Origin: Microvirga brassicacearum
GTDB lineage: Bacteria > Pseudomonadota > Alphaproteobacteria > Rhizobiales > Beijerinckiaceae
Assembly (NCBI RefSeq): GCF_008757455.1
Contig: NZ_VCMV01000009.1
Coordinates: 1 to 64,000, forward strand
Length of the DNA: 64,000 nucleotides
Direction of reading: 5' to 3'
In this document: positions 9,292-17,683 of the stretch, in pieces
Layout: each line of letters opens with the position of its first letter
How positions within the stretch are numbered: position 1 is the first letter of the stretch
The notes under the pieces: generated by a model
Told to the model about the DNA's origin: nothing
Databases searched by the model: none
Seen by the model: only the letters and a program-made list of their open reading frames with translations
Position numbers and translations under genes: made by a program

Positions 9292-9569
9292 CTCCGGCGC
9301 GAGCTTCTGCACAATGAACGGGTAGCTGAGTAAGGGCCAAGGTACGAAACGCGCCACGCTCCTTCCTTGCAACGCTCCTGAGGTCGTCCAGGGCAAGTTC
9401 ATATAGTGTGCCCATCGCCTTCTCCGTGGTGAGATGGGCCCAGTTGCACTTTGCCTTCAAAACGATGGGGGCGAGACTGTGGGCATCGATGGAATGCTCA
9501 GACTTACTCCTCCCTTTGATGAGAGAACCTGTCGGTCACTTTCAACCTCTGCGAAGACCACCAGTCACA
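9292..9569. other. Gene-free spacer of scar region
   Basis: These 278 bases lie between the LysR gene stop and a broken oxidoreductase fragment. A minus-strand frame around 9300-9460 reads in a mildly protein-like way (HLTTEKAMGTLYELALDDL), but I cannot place it in a family. It may be another gene scrap. Confidence 0.3.
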
Positions 9570-9745
9570 TCATCCGATCCTCACGAGGTTCTGGTTCGGC
9601 AATGGTCCGCCGGGAAATTGAGTGAGTCTGCCACCGACCTCGAGCGGCCCAAGGTCAATTCCCGCAAAGCCGATGCGGTCGATCAACGCGCCGACCTCTG
9701 CCTTTGCGGTATCGTCATCCCAACGAGAGTCGCCCGTCAGGGAGT
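9570..9745 (-). pseudogene. C-terminal scrap of an NADP/coenzyme-F420-type oxidoreductase (NAD(P)-binding protein)
   Basis: The minus-strand frame from about 9745 to the stop at 9570 ends with AKAEVGALIDRIGFAGIDLG, a GRLTQFPGGPL stretch and NLVRI. This is the typical C-terminal end of small NADPH-dependent F420 reductase-like NAD(P)-binding proteins. The N-terminal Rossmann fold is missing: upstream the frame runs antisense through the IS6-family transposase relic. Only about 56 residues of an expected 200-210 remain, so this is a truncated pseudogene, presumably cut by the adjacent IS. Confidence 0.6.
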
Positions 9746-9785
9746 ATGGCGTATCTTGCGATACCGCCGACCGGCTGCGCGATAG

Positions 9786-10085
9786 GTCGAGGCGCCCATT
9801 GCAGCTAATCCAGATCGGCAGAGTCGATACTTGAACAATCGCATTGAGCAGGATCACAGGAGGATCAAGCGACGGGTCCTGCCGATGCTCGGCTTCCAGT
9901 CCTTTGCGAGCGCCCGCGTGATCCTGGGTGGGATTGAGATGATCCACATGATGCGCACGGGACAGGCGAAATACGCCCGAAACCCGCAGCCGTCGCTCGC
10001 TGCTCAATTCGACCTGCTCGCAGCATGAACGCCTCGCGGAAACTCTGGTGTCTTTTGGACGTCCCTCAAATTTGCGACGGAACCG
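9786..10085 (+). mobile_element. IS6-family element, 3' half: transposase C-terminus and right inverted repeat
   Basis: The open frame from 9786 to the stop at 10028 contains YLNNRIEQDHRRIKRR, LGFQSF and GGIEMIHMMRTGQ. This is the hallmark C-terminus of IS6/IS26-type DDE transposases, with the final catalytic Glu in NRIEQDH. The N-terminal two thirds are absent; an in-frame TAG lies at 9783. At 10066-10085 lies TCAAATTTGCGACGGAACCG, which is identical to the right inverted repeat of the other IS6 remnant near 60.57 kb. This therefore looks like the right half of the same or a closely related element. Its left boundary is approximate. Confidence 0.75.
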
Positions 10086-10099
10086 CCGGCACAGGTATA

Positions 10100-10243
10100 G
10101 GGGAGATGTCACATTAACTGAGTATAAGGCTTCCGCTGGCTACGGCTGCCGATTTGTGCACAGGCCAAGTGGTTGATTCCACTGATGACAGATTTTTTCT
10201 TGACCAGTAAAGCGCAGCATTTCCCGTTGATGTGACATCCCCC
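10100..10243. repeat. 144-bp unit bounded by imperfect inverted repeats
   Basis: GGGGAGATGTCACATTAA at 10100-10117 faces TTGATGTGACATCCCCC at 10227-10243. The two arms pair over about 16 of 18 positions with one single-base offset. The interior codes for nothing recognisable. The arrangement resembles a small non-autonomous (MITE-like) unit or the two ends of a collapsed insertion sequence. It directly follows the IS6 right end. Family unknown. Confidence 0.4.
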
Positions 10244-10245
10244 GT

Positions 10246-10643
10246 AGCAGACTTGGAACGCCCGCGTACGAGCGCGCCGAGATCAGAGGTGTTGGTATGG
10301 GCAGGACGACGGAAGAGAGTGGCGGTCTAATCGTAGGCTGGGAGGAGCTGGAAGACGATGGCGGATTTAGTTGGCAAGCTTTGGCCGAACTTCAGGGCTC
10401 ACTACCGGACCACCTAATGGCTGACCTCCACTCACCGCAAGCATCTCCTCCATTAGAAAATTTGGGAGGCCTAGATACAGAGCCAGACGGCTTGGTTGCT
10501 AACTCTAAGTGAGAAGTGCTGTCAGGTGTAGAGAGGATGACAGGACAGTTCCATCCTTCGTATATGCTATTACTCTGTCACTTACGTGTCAGCTCAAGGT
10601 CCCTCCACTAATGCCCTCTGAAAAGGCCGTAAATGCGCCTAGC
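10246..10643. other. Region without a supported gene
   Basis: One short plus-strand open frame (10297-10512, 71 codons, acidic) has no recognisable motif, and only a weak GGTGTTGG lies before its ATG. I do not call it as a gene. The rest holds no clear promoter or terminator. The IclR gene ends at 10644 on the other strand. Confidence 0.35.
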
Positions 10644-11453
10644 TCAGGCCCCCGTAGCCACCGGGCGCTTTAGTCGAGCCGCATAGACCGAGGCGTCATC
10701 AGAGCCTCGCATCAATCTCGAAACTCCTTCCTCGATCTCAGCTGAGATTCTGCAAATTTCGCTAATAAGCTGAGAGAGGTCGAACTTGGCAAAACGTTCC
10801 TGCGCGACAACAAAAACGACGCTCCCCAGAATACGCTTCTCCGTGTCGCGAACGGGAGCCGCGATACCCACTAAACCTTCGAACACTTCTGAGTGAGTAA
10901 CGGCATAGCCGTCACTTCGCATCACGCTCATTGCCTTACGGAACTCATCCCAGTCCGCTGCTAAACCAATCTCACGAATCTCTTCTTCGTTCCAGCGGTA
11001 TACGTTCTTGAGTTGCGCAAGAGACAGGTGCGCCAGAATGATCTTTGCCATCGCACCGCGAAAGATGGGCATGGCGCGGCCACGTTTGTAGATTTCTTCT
11101 ATGCTGCGGTCGGGCCAAGCGAAATCAGCACAAAGGACTTTGTCTCCGTAATAGCTACAGAGCATAATATTGAGATCAAGATCCTCCGAGTTACGCCGGA
11201 TCAGTCGGCGGGCCGCTCTCAAGAGAGGGTCGCTCTCGCGTATCACCATCTCAAGTTCGATGATGCGCGAACCGAGAACGTAGTTCCCTCCTGCTGCTGC
11301 CATAAGCAGTCCGCTCTTCGTCAGTGACTGGATGTAGCGGTAAGCAGTTGCCCTCGACGTTCCTGTCAGTTCGGCGGCTCGAGACACATCTATCGACAAA
11401 TTGTCTTCGTCAAAATAGTTCATGATTTCAAGCATTTTGTCGAGGCTTGTCAT
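10644..11453 (-). CDS. IclR-family transcriptional regulator of the TRAP/SDR cluster
   Basis: A 269-residue IclR-type regulator. The N-terminal winged helix-turn-helix covers about 1-60 (VSRAAELTGTSRATAYRYIQSLTKSGLL), and the ligand-binding GAF-like domain extends to about 250 (GRAMPIFRGAMAKIILAHL is the typical core). It lies 15 bases downstream of the TRAP large-permease gene on the same strand, so it is probably the last gene of that operon and may regulate it by feedback. Effector unknown; it is likely a sugar acid or aromatic-type acid as for many IclR proteins. Confidence 0.9.
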   Translation of the reverse strand: MTSLDKMLEIMNYFDEDNLSIDVSRAAELTGTSRATAYRYIQSLTKSGLLMAAAGGNYVLGSRIIELEMVIRESDPLLRAARRLIRRNSEDLDLNIMLCSYYGDKVLCADFAWPDRSIEEIYKRGRAMPIFRGAMAKIILAHLSLAQLKNVYRWNEEEIREIGLAADWDEFRKAMSVMRSDGYAVTHSEVFEGLVGIAAPVRDTEKRILGSVVFVVAQERFAKFDLSQLISEICRISAEIEEGVSRLMRGSDDASVYAARLKRPVATGA

Positions 11454-11467
11454 GGTCTCATCTCGGT

Positions 11468-12751
11468 CTATTGGCCGCTCAGCCAGGCCGCGGGGATAGT
11501 GATGATCCCTGGGAAGAGGATGAACAAGATAAGGATGGCGATCTGGGCCAAAATGAATGGCCCCACACCACGGATAACCTGAGGCAAGCTAACCTTTGAC
11601 ACGGCAGCGACAACGTTGAGGACCGCACCAACAGGTGGTGTGAGCAGCCCGATTGCGCAGGCTAACATGAAAACAACACCGAAATAGATGGGGTCGATCC
11701 CCGCGTCCCTGACGGCAGGCAGGAGCACCGGAATAAGAATAAGGATGATCGGAACCATGTCCATGGCGCACCCGATAACGAGCACGAGGCCAACCACGAT
11801 GAACATCAGGAGGGTCGGATTGTTCGCGAATGGAGCGACGAGGTCCGTAATCTGGTCCGGCAGTCCGGCAATGGTAATCATCCAGCTGGACACGAGGGCG
11901 GCAGCGACTAGGAACATGACCATGGCAGTCGTTTTCCCAGCCGCGAGAAACACGTCGAAGAGGTCTTTAGCCCTTAGTTCACGATAGACAAACAGTGCGA
12001 CGAACAGGGCATAAACAGCCGCGACCACGCCAGCTTCAGTGGGCGTAAATACCCCGAAGCGCAAGCCGACGAGGATGATAACAGGCAGAAGGAGGGCCCA
12101 TATTCCTTCCCGAGCTTTCCCGAACACCGCCTTGACCGGCACGCGAGCCGGCGTGGCAATGTTCTCATGACGCGATACGAAGTACCATGTGGTCGCGAGA
12201 ACCACTCCCATCAAAATGCCGGGAACGATACCAGCGATGAAAAGCTTCGTGATCGACATATTGCCGACCACGCCGATCAGAATAAAACCGATGGAAGGCG
12301 GGATGATCAGAGCTGTGATGCCAGATGCTGCGATCAGACCGGCAGAACGTCCCTTGTCGTGGCCCGCTTTGACCATCATGGGAACGAGGATCGCAGAAAG
12401 GGCGGCTGCATCAGCTGCGGCGGAGCCGGACAGACTTGCAAGAATACAGGCGGCGAGAACGCCGACATATCCGAGGCCGCCCTTAATATGGCCAACCGCG
12501 GCCAGTGCCAAATTGACGATGCGCCGTGATAGACCACCTGCATTCATCAACTCGCCGGCGAGCATAAAGAATGGCACAGCCATAAGTGGGAAGCTATCAG
12601 CGCCATTCAGAAGATTCTGGGCAACGATTTGGGAGTCGAAGAAATCCAACTGCCACATCAGGGCGACCCCTGTCATGAGCAGAGCGTAAGCGATGGGCAG
12701 ACCAATGAACATGCTGCCTAGCAGGGCGCCGAGGAAGACAAGCAGCGTCAT
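11468..12751 (-). CDS. dctM: TRAP transporter large permease subunit (DctM family)
   Basis: A 427-residue, very hydrophobic protein with about 12 membrane segments. It has DctM-typical motifs such as PYFMLAGELMNAGGLSRR-like (here FFMLAGELMNAGGLSRRIV, about 60-78) and GSAAADAAALSAILVPMM (about 110-127). It is the ion-coupled transport subunit that moves substrate handed over by the periplasmic DctP protein. It starts 2 bases after the small-subunit stop. Usual length and no damage visible. Confidence 0.95.
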   Translation of the reverse strand: MTLLVFLGALLGSMFIGLPIAYALLMTGVALMWQLDFFDSQIVAQNLLNGADSFPLMAVPFFMLAGELMNAGGLSRRIVNLALAAVGHIKGGLGYVGVLAACILASLSGSAAADAAALSAILVPMMVKAGHDKGRSAGLIAASGITALIIPPSIGFILIGVVGNMSITKLFIAGIVPGILMGVVLATTWYFVSRHENIATPARVPVKAVFGKAREGIWALLLPVIILVGLRFGVFTPTEAGVVAAVYALFVALFVYRELRAKDLFDVFLAAGKTTAMVMFLVAAALVSSWMITIAGLPDQITDLVAPFANNPTLLMFIVVGLVLVIGCAMDMVPIILILIPVLLPAVRDAGIDPIYFGVVFMLACAIGLLTPPVGAVLNVVAAVSKVSLPQVIRGVGPFILAQIAILILFILFPGIITIPAAWLSGQ

Positions 12752-12753
12752 GA

Positions 12754-13302
12754 TTACTTCTCCAGACCTTGGCTGACTGCGGCAGTTTCTTCATCGATCA
12801 CGATCATTCGATCCATTTGTCCGGTAGCGATTAAGAACAATCGCCAGACCAGGATGAACATTGTGGATATTCCGAAGACTAGGCCAACGCCGAAGAACAA
12901 GCCCATGGAAAGACCTGTCGCTGGCGCATAGGTGTAGAGATTAACGGAAGCCTGGGTCCAGCTGCCCTCGATGATCAGCCAGGTTGCGAGGATCATCAGC
13001 AAATGACCGACGATCAGGCAAATGCGGCGCAGCGGCGTGGGGAGGCTATTGACGACGAAATCCAGTCCAAGGTGGCCATGGTCGCGCAGCACAATAATTG
13101 CTCCGATGAACGTCAGCCAAACAAACAGCCAGCGCGCGAACTCTTCCGAGACTGTAATTCCAGAATTGAAGATGTACCTCATGAGCACGTTGCCGAACAC
13201 AAGGACAACCATGCCCACGAGACACAGGACGACAATCCCCTTCAAGAGGGCGAAATAAGCGTCAATCGCCTTCGTCAACATCTTCTTCCGTCCTCCAGAC
13301 AA
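12754..13302 (-). CDS. dctQ: TRAP transporter small permease subunit (DctQ family)
   Basis: A 182-residue membrane protein with four predicted membrane segments. It has the DctQ signature around VSEEFARWLFVWLTFIGA (about 55-72) and a His-containing RDHGHLGLDF stretch. It forms the membrane complex with the large permease directly downstream. Together with the dctP gene at 14769-15779 this makes a complete tripartite TRAP transporter, but here the cupin and SDR genes are inserted between dctP and dctQ. Confidence 0.93.
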   Translation of the reverse strand: MSGGRKKMLTKAIDAYFALLKGIVVLCLVGMVVLVFGNVLMRYIFNSGITVSEEFARWLFVWLTFIGAIIVLRDHGHLGLDFVVNSLPTPLRRICLIVGHLLMILATWLIIEGSWTQASVNLYTYAPATGLSMGLFFGVGLVFGISTMFILVWRLFLIATGQMDRMIVIDEETAAVSQGLEK

Positions 13303-13375
13303 GTATCGTGAATGATGTTAGAGCTGCATCAACTACCCCAACGTGATGAGCGAACCGGGAATTACCCGGTTATGC

Positions 13376-13801
13376 TTACGGTCTCCGATAGCCTTCCAAC
13401 CCGTCGTCAGGAACGTCCGGGAGGTTCACCACGATATTGTCCGGCGTACGGCAGGTCAGCCAAGTCAGAGGCTCGGTTACGCTCATGTTCGCCTCGACAT
13501 GCGGCATGTTCGGGGGCACGAACACGAAATCGCCGTCCTTCATATCGACGTACTCCTTGTAACCCTCTCCGAAATAGATACGCCCATGGCCCTTGAGAAC
13601 GTAGCCGCCGGTTTCTGCATCGCCATGGTGATGAGGAGGCGAACGGAAGCCAGGCTCATTGGTGACCTGTCCGAACCAGATCTTCGTGGCCGGGGTGTGT
13701 TGCGGGCTTACGCCCGAACGCCGGACGCAATCCCCGGATTGATCGGTATTTGAGTCGAGCTCACCTGCGCGGGTTACAACAGGCACAACTTTGATAGTCA
13801 C
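13376..13801 (-). CDS. Cupin-domain protein
   Basis: A 141-residue single-domain cupin. Motif 1 is visible as PPHHHGDAETGGYVLKGHG (about 57-75, His-rich metal site with Glu) and motif 2 as FVFVPPNMPHVEAN (about 93-106). It is probably a small metal-dependent isomerase, epimerase or dioxygenase-like protein, or a sensor acting on the imported acid. The start is a GTG at 13801, preceded by GGAGAAATGAA; the nearby ATG at 13804-13806 runs into a stop after two codons. It lies between the SDR and dctQ genes of the same operon. Confidence 0.85.
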   Translation of the reverse strand: MTIKVVPVVTRAGELDSNTDQSGDCVRRSGVSPQHTPATKIWFGQVTNEPGFRSPPHHHGDAETGGYVLKGHGRIYFGEGYKEYVDMKDGDFVFVPPNMPHVEANMSVTEPLTWLTCRTPDNIVVNLPDVPDDGLEGYRRP

Positions 13802-13854
13802 TTCATTTCTCCTCGTTAGGATTGCTCAAGCAGTCCACTGTCGGGTGACTTTCG

Positions 13855-14598
13855 TCAGTTCATATGCATTCCGCCATTCACGTCGATCGCAGATCCTGTG
13901 ATGTAGGCGGATTGATCGGACGCCAGGAACAAGCAGGCTCCCGCGACATCGTCTGGCGTTCCAAAGCGTCCAAGAGGCACTGTAGGAAGCACTTTTGCCG
14001 TCAACTCATCGTCGTAGAAATCTTTGGTCATCTGGGACATGATGACCCCTGGATTAATCGCGTTGACGCGAATTCCGGCAGGTCCAACATCGCGTGCCAT
14101 AGCCTTGACCAGGCCTAGGACGCCACCCTTAGAGGCAGCGTAATGGGGTCCGCCCATGAGGCCGCCGCCGCGCTGTGCCGCGATCGACGCGATGCAGATA
14201 ATCGAGCTCCCAGCCTTCATCACGCGGAGTGCCTGCTGTGACATGATGAGGGTGCCGCGGAGGTTTACGTCCATGATCGCGTCGTATTCATCACGGGTAA
14301 TATCGACGGTTTTGCGCGGTTGAGTGATCCCCGCGTTGTTCAACAGAATGTCGATTCTCCCGTACCTCTCCGTCGCAGCGGCATACACATGCTGGGAGGT
14401 CTCCTGGGATCTCACGTCCGCCGCAATCCCGAGCGCACTGGGTCCGATCTCGCGTGCGGCGGTCTCGACCCCGTCTTTATCGAGATCGACGAGGATTACG
14501 GATGCGCCGTTACGCGCAAACGCGCGAGCAGCAGCAAAGCCAATGCCTTGGGTGTTCCCGGCGCCAGTAACAATCGCAACCTTCTCTTTCAGCAACAT
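13855..14598 (-). CDS. Short-chain dehydrogenase/reductase (FabG-like SDR)
   Basis: A 247-residue classical SDR. The nucleotide-binding motif TGAGNTQGIGFA lies at about 13-24, NNAG at about 88, Ser in the ICIASIAAQ strand and YAASK (catalytic Tyr and Lys) at about 152-156. The Asp ending the second strand (VDLDKDG) suggests NAD preference. It oxidises or reduces an alcohol/ketone in the breakdown of the TRAP substrate. I prefer the ATG at 14598 over the GTG one codon earlier. It lies between dctP and the cupin gene in the same operon. Confidence 0.9.
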   Translation of the reverse strand: MLLKEKVAIVTGAGNTQGIGFAAARAFARNGASVILVDLDKDGVETAAREIGPSALGIAADVRSQETSQHVYAAATERYGRIDILLNNAGITQPRKTVDITRDEYDAIMDVNLRGTLIMSQQALRVMKAGSSIICIASIAAQRGGGLMGGPHYAASKGGVLGLVKAMARDVGPAGIRVNAINPGVIMSQMTKDFYDDELTAKVLPTVPLGRFGTPDDVAGACLFLASDQSAYITGSAIDVNGGMHMN

Positions 14599-14768
14599 CA
14601 CGGTTCGCTTTCTTATCTTTTGGACTCAGCCGTCGTGCAGACGGAAGAATCGTTCCTGTGGCGGACAGGTGCCTCTGTTAAAATAGGCGACTTAGCTCAG
14701 CACCGGCAAACGCAATGACAAATCGCACAACTGCGCCCGCTGATGCGAGCGCAGTATTGTCTCACAGG

Positions 14769-15779
14769 TTACTGACTCTTCGCTTTGGCGGCTTCGCGAT
14801 CGGCATTGAAGCTCTTCACGACTTCCTGGTCCAGACCGGCTGTTACGCGCTCAATGACCGGCTTTACAGCCTCACGCACCTTCTGCATGCTTTCGTCAGA
14901 GATCTGGTTGATCTGCATGCCCTTGTCGACCAGGAATTTCCGGGTATCGACGTCAGACGCTTCGATAGCTTTACGGTTGAAGATGGCCGCCTCATCACAA
15001 GCAGCGCGCACGGCTTCTTGCTTCTGCGTATCAAGCTTGTCCCAGAAGCGCTTGCTGACGAGCACGACGCTCGATGTCGGGAAATGGCGCGTTTCCGTCA
15101 GGTACTTCTGGACCTCATAGAATGACGTTGCCCGAGTAACATCGTTCGCGATCTCATTCCCGTCGATTGCCCCGGTTTCGATGGCTGTGAAGGTCTCAGG
15201 AAACGGCAGCGGCGTGGGGTTCATACCGAGAGCCTTCAGAACGTCGAGATACACGGCATTCTGAATGGTTCGGATACGAAGGCCGTTCATGTCCTCAAGC
15301 TTCTCGATCGGGCGCTTGTTGTTCGTGACGTTACGGAACCCATAATCCCAATAGCACAGGCCGACCAGATTAGAGGCCGAGAGCTTGTCGAGCATTGTTC
15401 GGGCGGTCTTTCCGCGCAACACGCCATCAAGTTCCTGATAATTCTTGAATTGGAACGGAAGCTGGAAAAGATCGAAATCCTTGACCGTGCTCGCAAGTGC
15501 GGCAGTAGTCGTCACGGCCATCTCGACGATCCCGCCCTGCGCCGAGGATGCAGATTGGATTTCGTTGCCAAGTTGGGCATCGGGGAAGCCGCGGACTTTC
15601 AAAGCGCCATTGGTACTTTTTTCGATGAGGCTACCGAAATGGTCGACCGTTTGGCCCATCGTGCTTGTCTTCGCCACTGGGTAGCTGAACTTGACGGTCT
15701 GGGCTGATGCGCTGCCCGCAATACAGATCGCAACCGCGGTACCCGCAAGCGTTGTGCTTAGCCATTTAGACTTTGTCAT
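14769..15779 (-). CDS. dctP: TRAP transporter substrate-binding protein (DctP family)
   Basis: A 336-residue periplasmic binding protein with a Sec signal peptide ending in SASAQ (about 1-27). DctP-type features include the central FPETFTAIETGAIDGNEIA segment (about 175-195) with the conserved region that binds a carboxylate through Arg (GLRIRTIQN just upstream). The ATG at 15779 is preceded by GGAGGAGA at good spacing, which decides against the in-frame start 12 codons upstream. It is the first gene of the operon and lies divergent from the SDR gene at 16069. The substrate is probably an organic acid or sugar acid. Confidence 0.93.
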   Translation of the reverse strand: MTKSKWLSTTLAGTAVAICIAGSASAQTVKFSYPVAKTSTMGQTVDHFGSLIEKSTNGALKVRGFPDAQLGNEIQSASSAQGGIVEMAVTTTAALASTVKDFDLFQLPFQFKNYQELDGVLRGKTARTMLDKLSASNLVGLCYWDYGFRNVTNNKRPIEKLEDMNGLRIRTIQNAVYLDVLKALGMNPTPLPFPETFTAIETGAIDGNEIANDVTRATSFYEVQKYLTETRHFPTSSVVLVSKRFWDKLDTQKQEAVRAACDEAAIFNRKAIEASDVDTRKFLVDKGMQINQISDESMQKVREAVKPVIERVTAGLDQEVVKSFNADREAAKAKSQ

Positions 15780-15819
15780 TCTCGTCTCCTCCAAATTCGT
15801 GTTCTGGGGTCTCAAGAAT

Positions 15820-15834
15820 TCTCATATTATGAGA
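15820..15834. promoter_or_regulatory. 15-bp palindrome, candidate operator in the dctP/SDR divergent promoter
   Basis: TCTCATATTATGAGA at 15820-15834 is a perfect dyad (TCTCATA, centre T, TATGAGA). It lies 41 bases upstream of the dctP start in an AT-rich 289-base divergent intergenic region. The position suits an operator for the IclR regulator encoded in the same operon. That pairing is inference. Confidence 0.45.
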
Positions 15835-16068
15835 TAAGTCAAGGAGGTTCCAATGATGCATATGCTCGACCCGACAGCGTAGATCCGTAGGTTTATTAGA
15901 TGTAACGTGATTTTATGCCCGAGAAATCAAAAACTTAATCATGCTGGGCAGCGATGAAGCCGTGCCATCGTTGTAGACGGTAGTCGCATCATGTGATAAT
16001 TCGGTGGACCTCATCTGGCCTGGGCCCTATGGGTTAAAGCCTGTGAGGATGAGCTTCTGGGAGTGAAG

Positions 16069-16809
16069 ATGACCCTTAGGGAGAACAGCTACGACTTGGC
16101 TGGGCGCTTGGCCGTTATCACGGGTGGGGCAGGTCAGATTGGGAGCGCGATCGCCAAGATTTTCTCCCGGTCCGGCGCCAAGGTTGAGATCTGGGACCGG
16201 CATGAACCTGCCGCTGCTGAAGGAGTTCTTCGCTTCCGGGCTGTCGACGTAACGGATCCGGGATCCGTTAGCCGGGCAATGGCAGAGGCGGCGCGGGACT
16301 TGGGAGGCGTCGATCTCCTCGTCAACGCCGCAGGCGTGACTGGGCCGACAAAGAACGTTGCCGACTATAGCCCTGCCGAGTGGCAACTAACGCTCTCCGT
16401 TAATCTCACAAGCGTCTTCTACTGCTCGCATGCTGCTTTACAAGTAATGGACAGGTCACGAAGCGGCCGGATCATCAACATAGCGTCCGTCGCCGGGAAA
16501 GATGGCAATCCTGGCATGGCGGCTTACTCAGCAGCAAAGGCCGGTGTCATCGCGTTCTCAAAAGCGCTCGGTAAAGAGTTGGGGACCACTCAAATTCGCG
16601 TTCACAGTATTGCGCCAGCGCTTATCGAGACAGGTCTTTTGCGCCAAATGGACCCTGAGATGGTCGCTGCCAACTTCGCGAAAATCCCTATGGGGCGCGC
16701 TGGTACACCTAAGGAGGTCGCTGAGCTCGCCGCGTGGCTGGCCTCTGATGGCTGCTCCTTCTCTACCGGAGCCGTGCACGATCTTTCCGGCGGAAGGGCG
16801 ACTTACTAA
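16069..16809 (+). CDS. Short-chain dehydrogenase/reductase (SDR), first gene of divergent arm
   Basis: A 246-residue classical SDR. It has GGAGQIG at about 19-25, VNAAG at about 86 in place of NNAG, Ser in NIASVAGKDG and the YSAAK catalytic pair near 146-150. The ATG at 16069 has a GGGAG site 5 bases before it, which favours it over the GTG at 16063. It overlaps the next SDR gene by one base (TAATG), implying coupled translation. With that SDR and the FAH-fold enzyme it likely forms consecutive oxidation and cleavage steps. Confidence 0.9.
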   Translation: MTLRENSYDLAGRLAVITGGAGQIGSAIAKIFSRSGAKVEIWDRHEPAAAEGVLRFRAVDVTDPGSVSRAMAEAARDLGGVDLLVNAAGVTGPTKNVADYSPAEWQLTLSVNLTSVFYCSHAALQVMDRSRSGRIINIASVAGKDGNPGMAAYSAAKAGVIAFSKALGKELGTTQIRVHSIAPALIETGLLRQMDPEMVAANFAKIPMGRAGTPKEVAELAAWLASDGCSFSTGAVHDLSGGRATY

Positions 16810-17621
16810 TGGTGAACTCTCAGACATTTGCCGCTGCAATGCCAGCAACCCTCGAAGGCAAAGTGGCGATCGTTACAGGTGCAAGCCGAGGCCAGGGACT
16901 GGCCGAGGCTCGACTTCTTGCGCAGCGAGGTGCTGCCGTTGCGCTATGCGACGTCCTTGAGGAGGAAGGTGTTGCGACCACGGAGGAGCTGACCCGTGCT
17001 GGCTTGGACGTTCGCTTTTTCAGGCTTGACGTTAGTCAGGAAACCGATTGGACGACCCTCGTTGACGCCGTCATGCAATGGCAAAGGGCAATCAATATTC
17101 TTGTCAACAATGCCGGGATCATCAATCGGCAGTCGATTGCCCAGACGACACCTGATCAATGGAGGCGTCTTGTTGATATCAATCTGACGGGTGCCTTTCT
17201 AGGCATCCGTAGTGTCAGTGACAAGATGGCAGACGGATCAGGTGGGGCGATCGTCAATATCTCCTCCAACTCAGCTTTCTCAGCTCATTATGACCCAGCC
17301 TATACGGCGAGTAAGTGGGCCCTTCGGGGGCTGACCAAGGCCGCGGCCATGGAATTCGCCGAGCGCCGCATTCGGGTTAATTCTGTTTGTCCCGGGCTGG
17401 TATTAACGAAGCTCAATAGCGGATCACCCCATCTCGCACCTATGATTGAGATGACGCCGATGAAGCGCGCGGCTGCCGACGAAGAAGTCGCGCGATTGGT
17501 GGCCTTCCTGGTCAGCGAAGAGGCCAGCTTCATCACAGGCGAGGACTTCATTATTGATGGAGGATTCACCGCCGGTGCCGCCTATCGCCGGGTTTCTGAA
17601 GAGACGGGCCTGCTGGGCTAG
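16809..17621 (+). CDS. Short-chain dehydrogenase/reductase (SDR), second of the pair
   Basis: A 270-residue classical SDR. It has the glycine motif TGASRGQG at about 24-31, NNAG at about 102, Ser in NISSNSAF and YTASK at about 167-171. It resembles the 3-ketoacyl-ACP-reductase-like enzymes found in sugar-acid and cyclic-alcohol catabolism. It is translationally coupled to the SDR upstream (TAATG overlap) and is followed after about 60 bases by an FAH-fold hydrolase. An SDR followed by an FAH-fold enzyme recalls the diketo-deoxy sugar acid pathways (L-rhamnose or L-fucose, non-phosphorylative). The lactonase and dehydratase of those pathways are not present here. Confidence 0.9.
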   Translation: MVNSQTFAAAMPATLEGKVAIVTGASRGQGLAEARLLAQRGAAVALCDVLEEEGVATTEELTRAGLDVRFFRLDVSQETDWTTLVDAVMQWQRAINILVNNAGIINRQSIAQTTPDQWRRLVDINLTGAFLGIRSVSDKMADGSGGAIVNISSNSAFSAHYDPAYTASKWALRGLTKAAAMEFAERRIRVNSVCPGLVLTKLNSGSPHLAPMIEMTPMKRAAADEEVARLVAFLVSEEASFITGEDFIIDGGFTAGAAYRRVSEETGLLG

Positions 17622-17683
17622 AACATCGCGCGATCAATGCTGCCGTGGCTGACCACCAATTATTTAATTGTCAGGATGGAACG

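Noticed and set aside
10297-10512. 71-codon plus-strand frame in the scar region
   Set aside because: Acidic and motif-free, with only a weak ribosome site and no conserved neighbour. It is left as intergenic.
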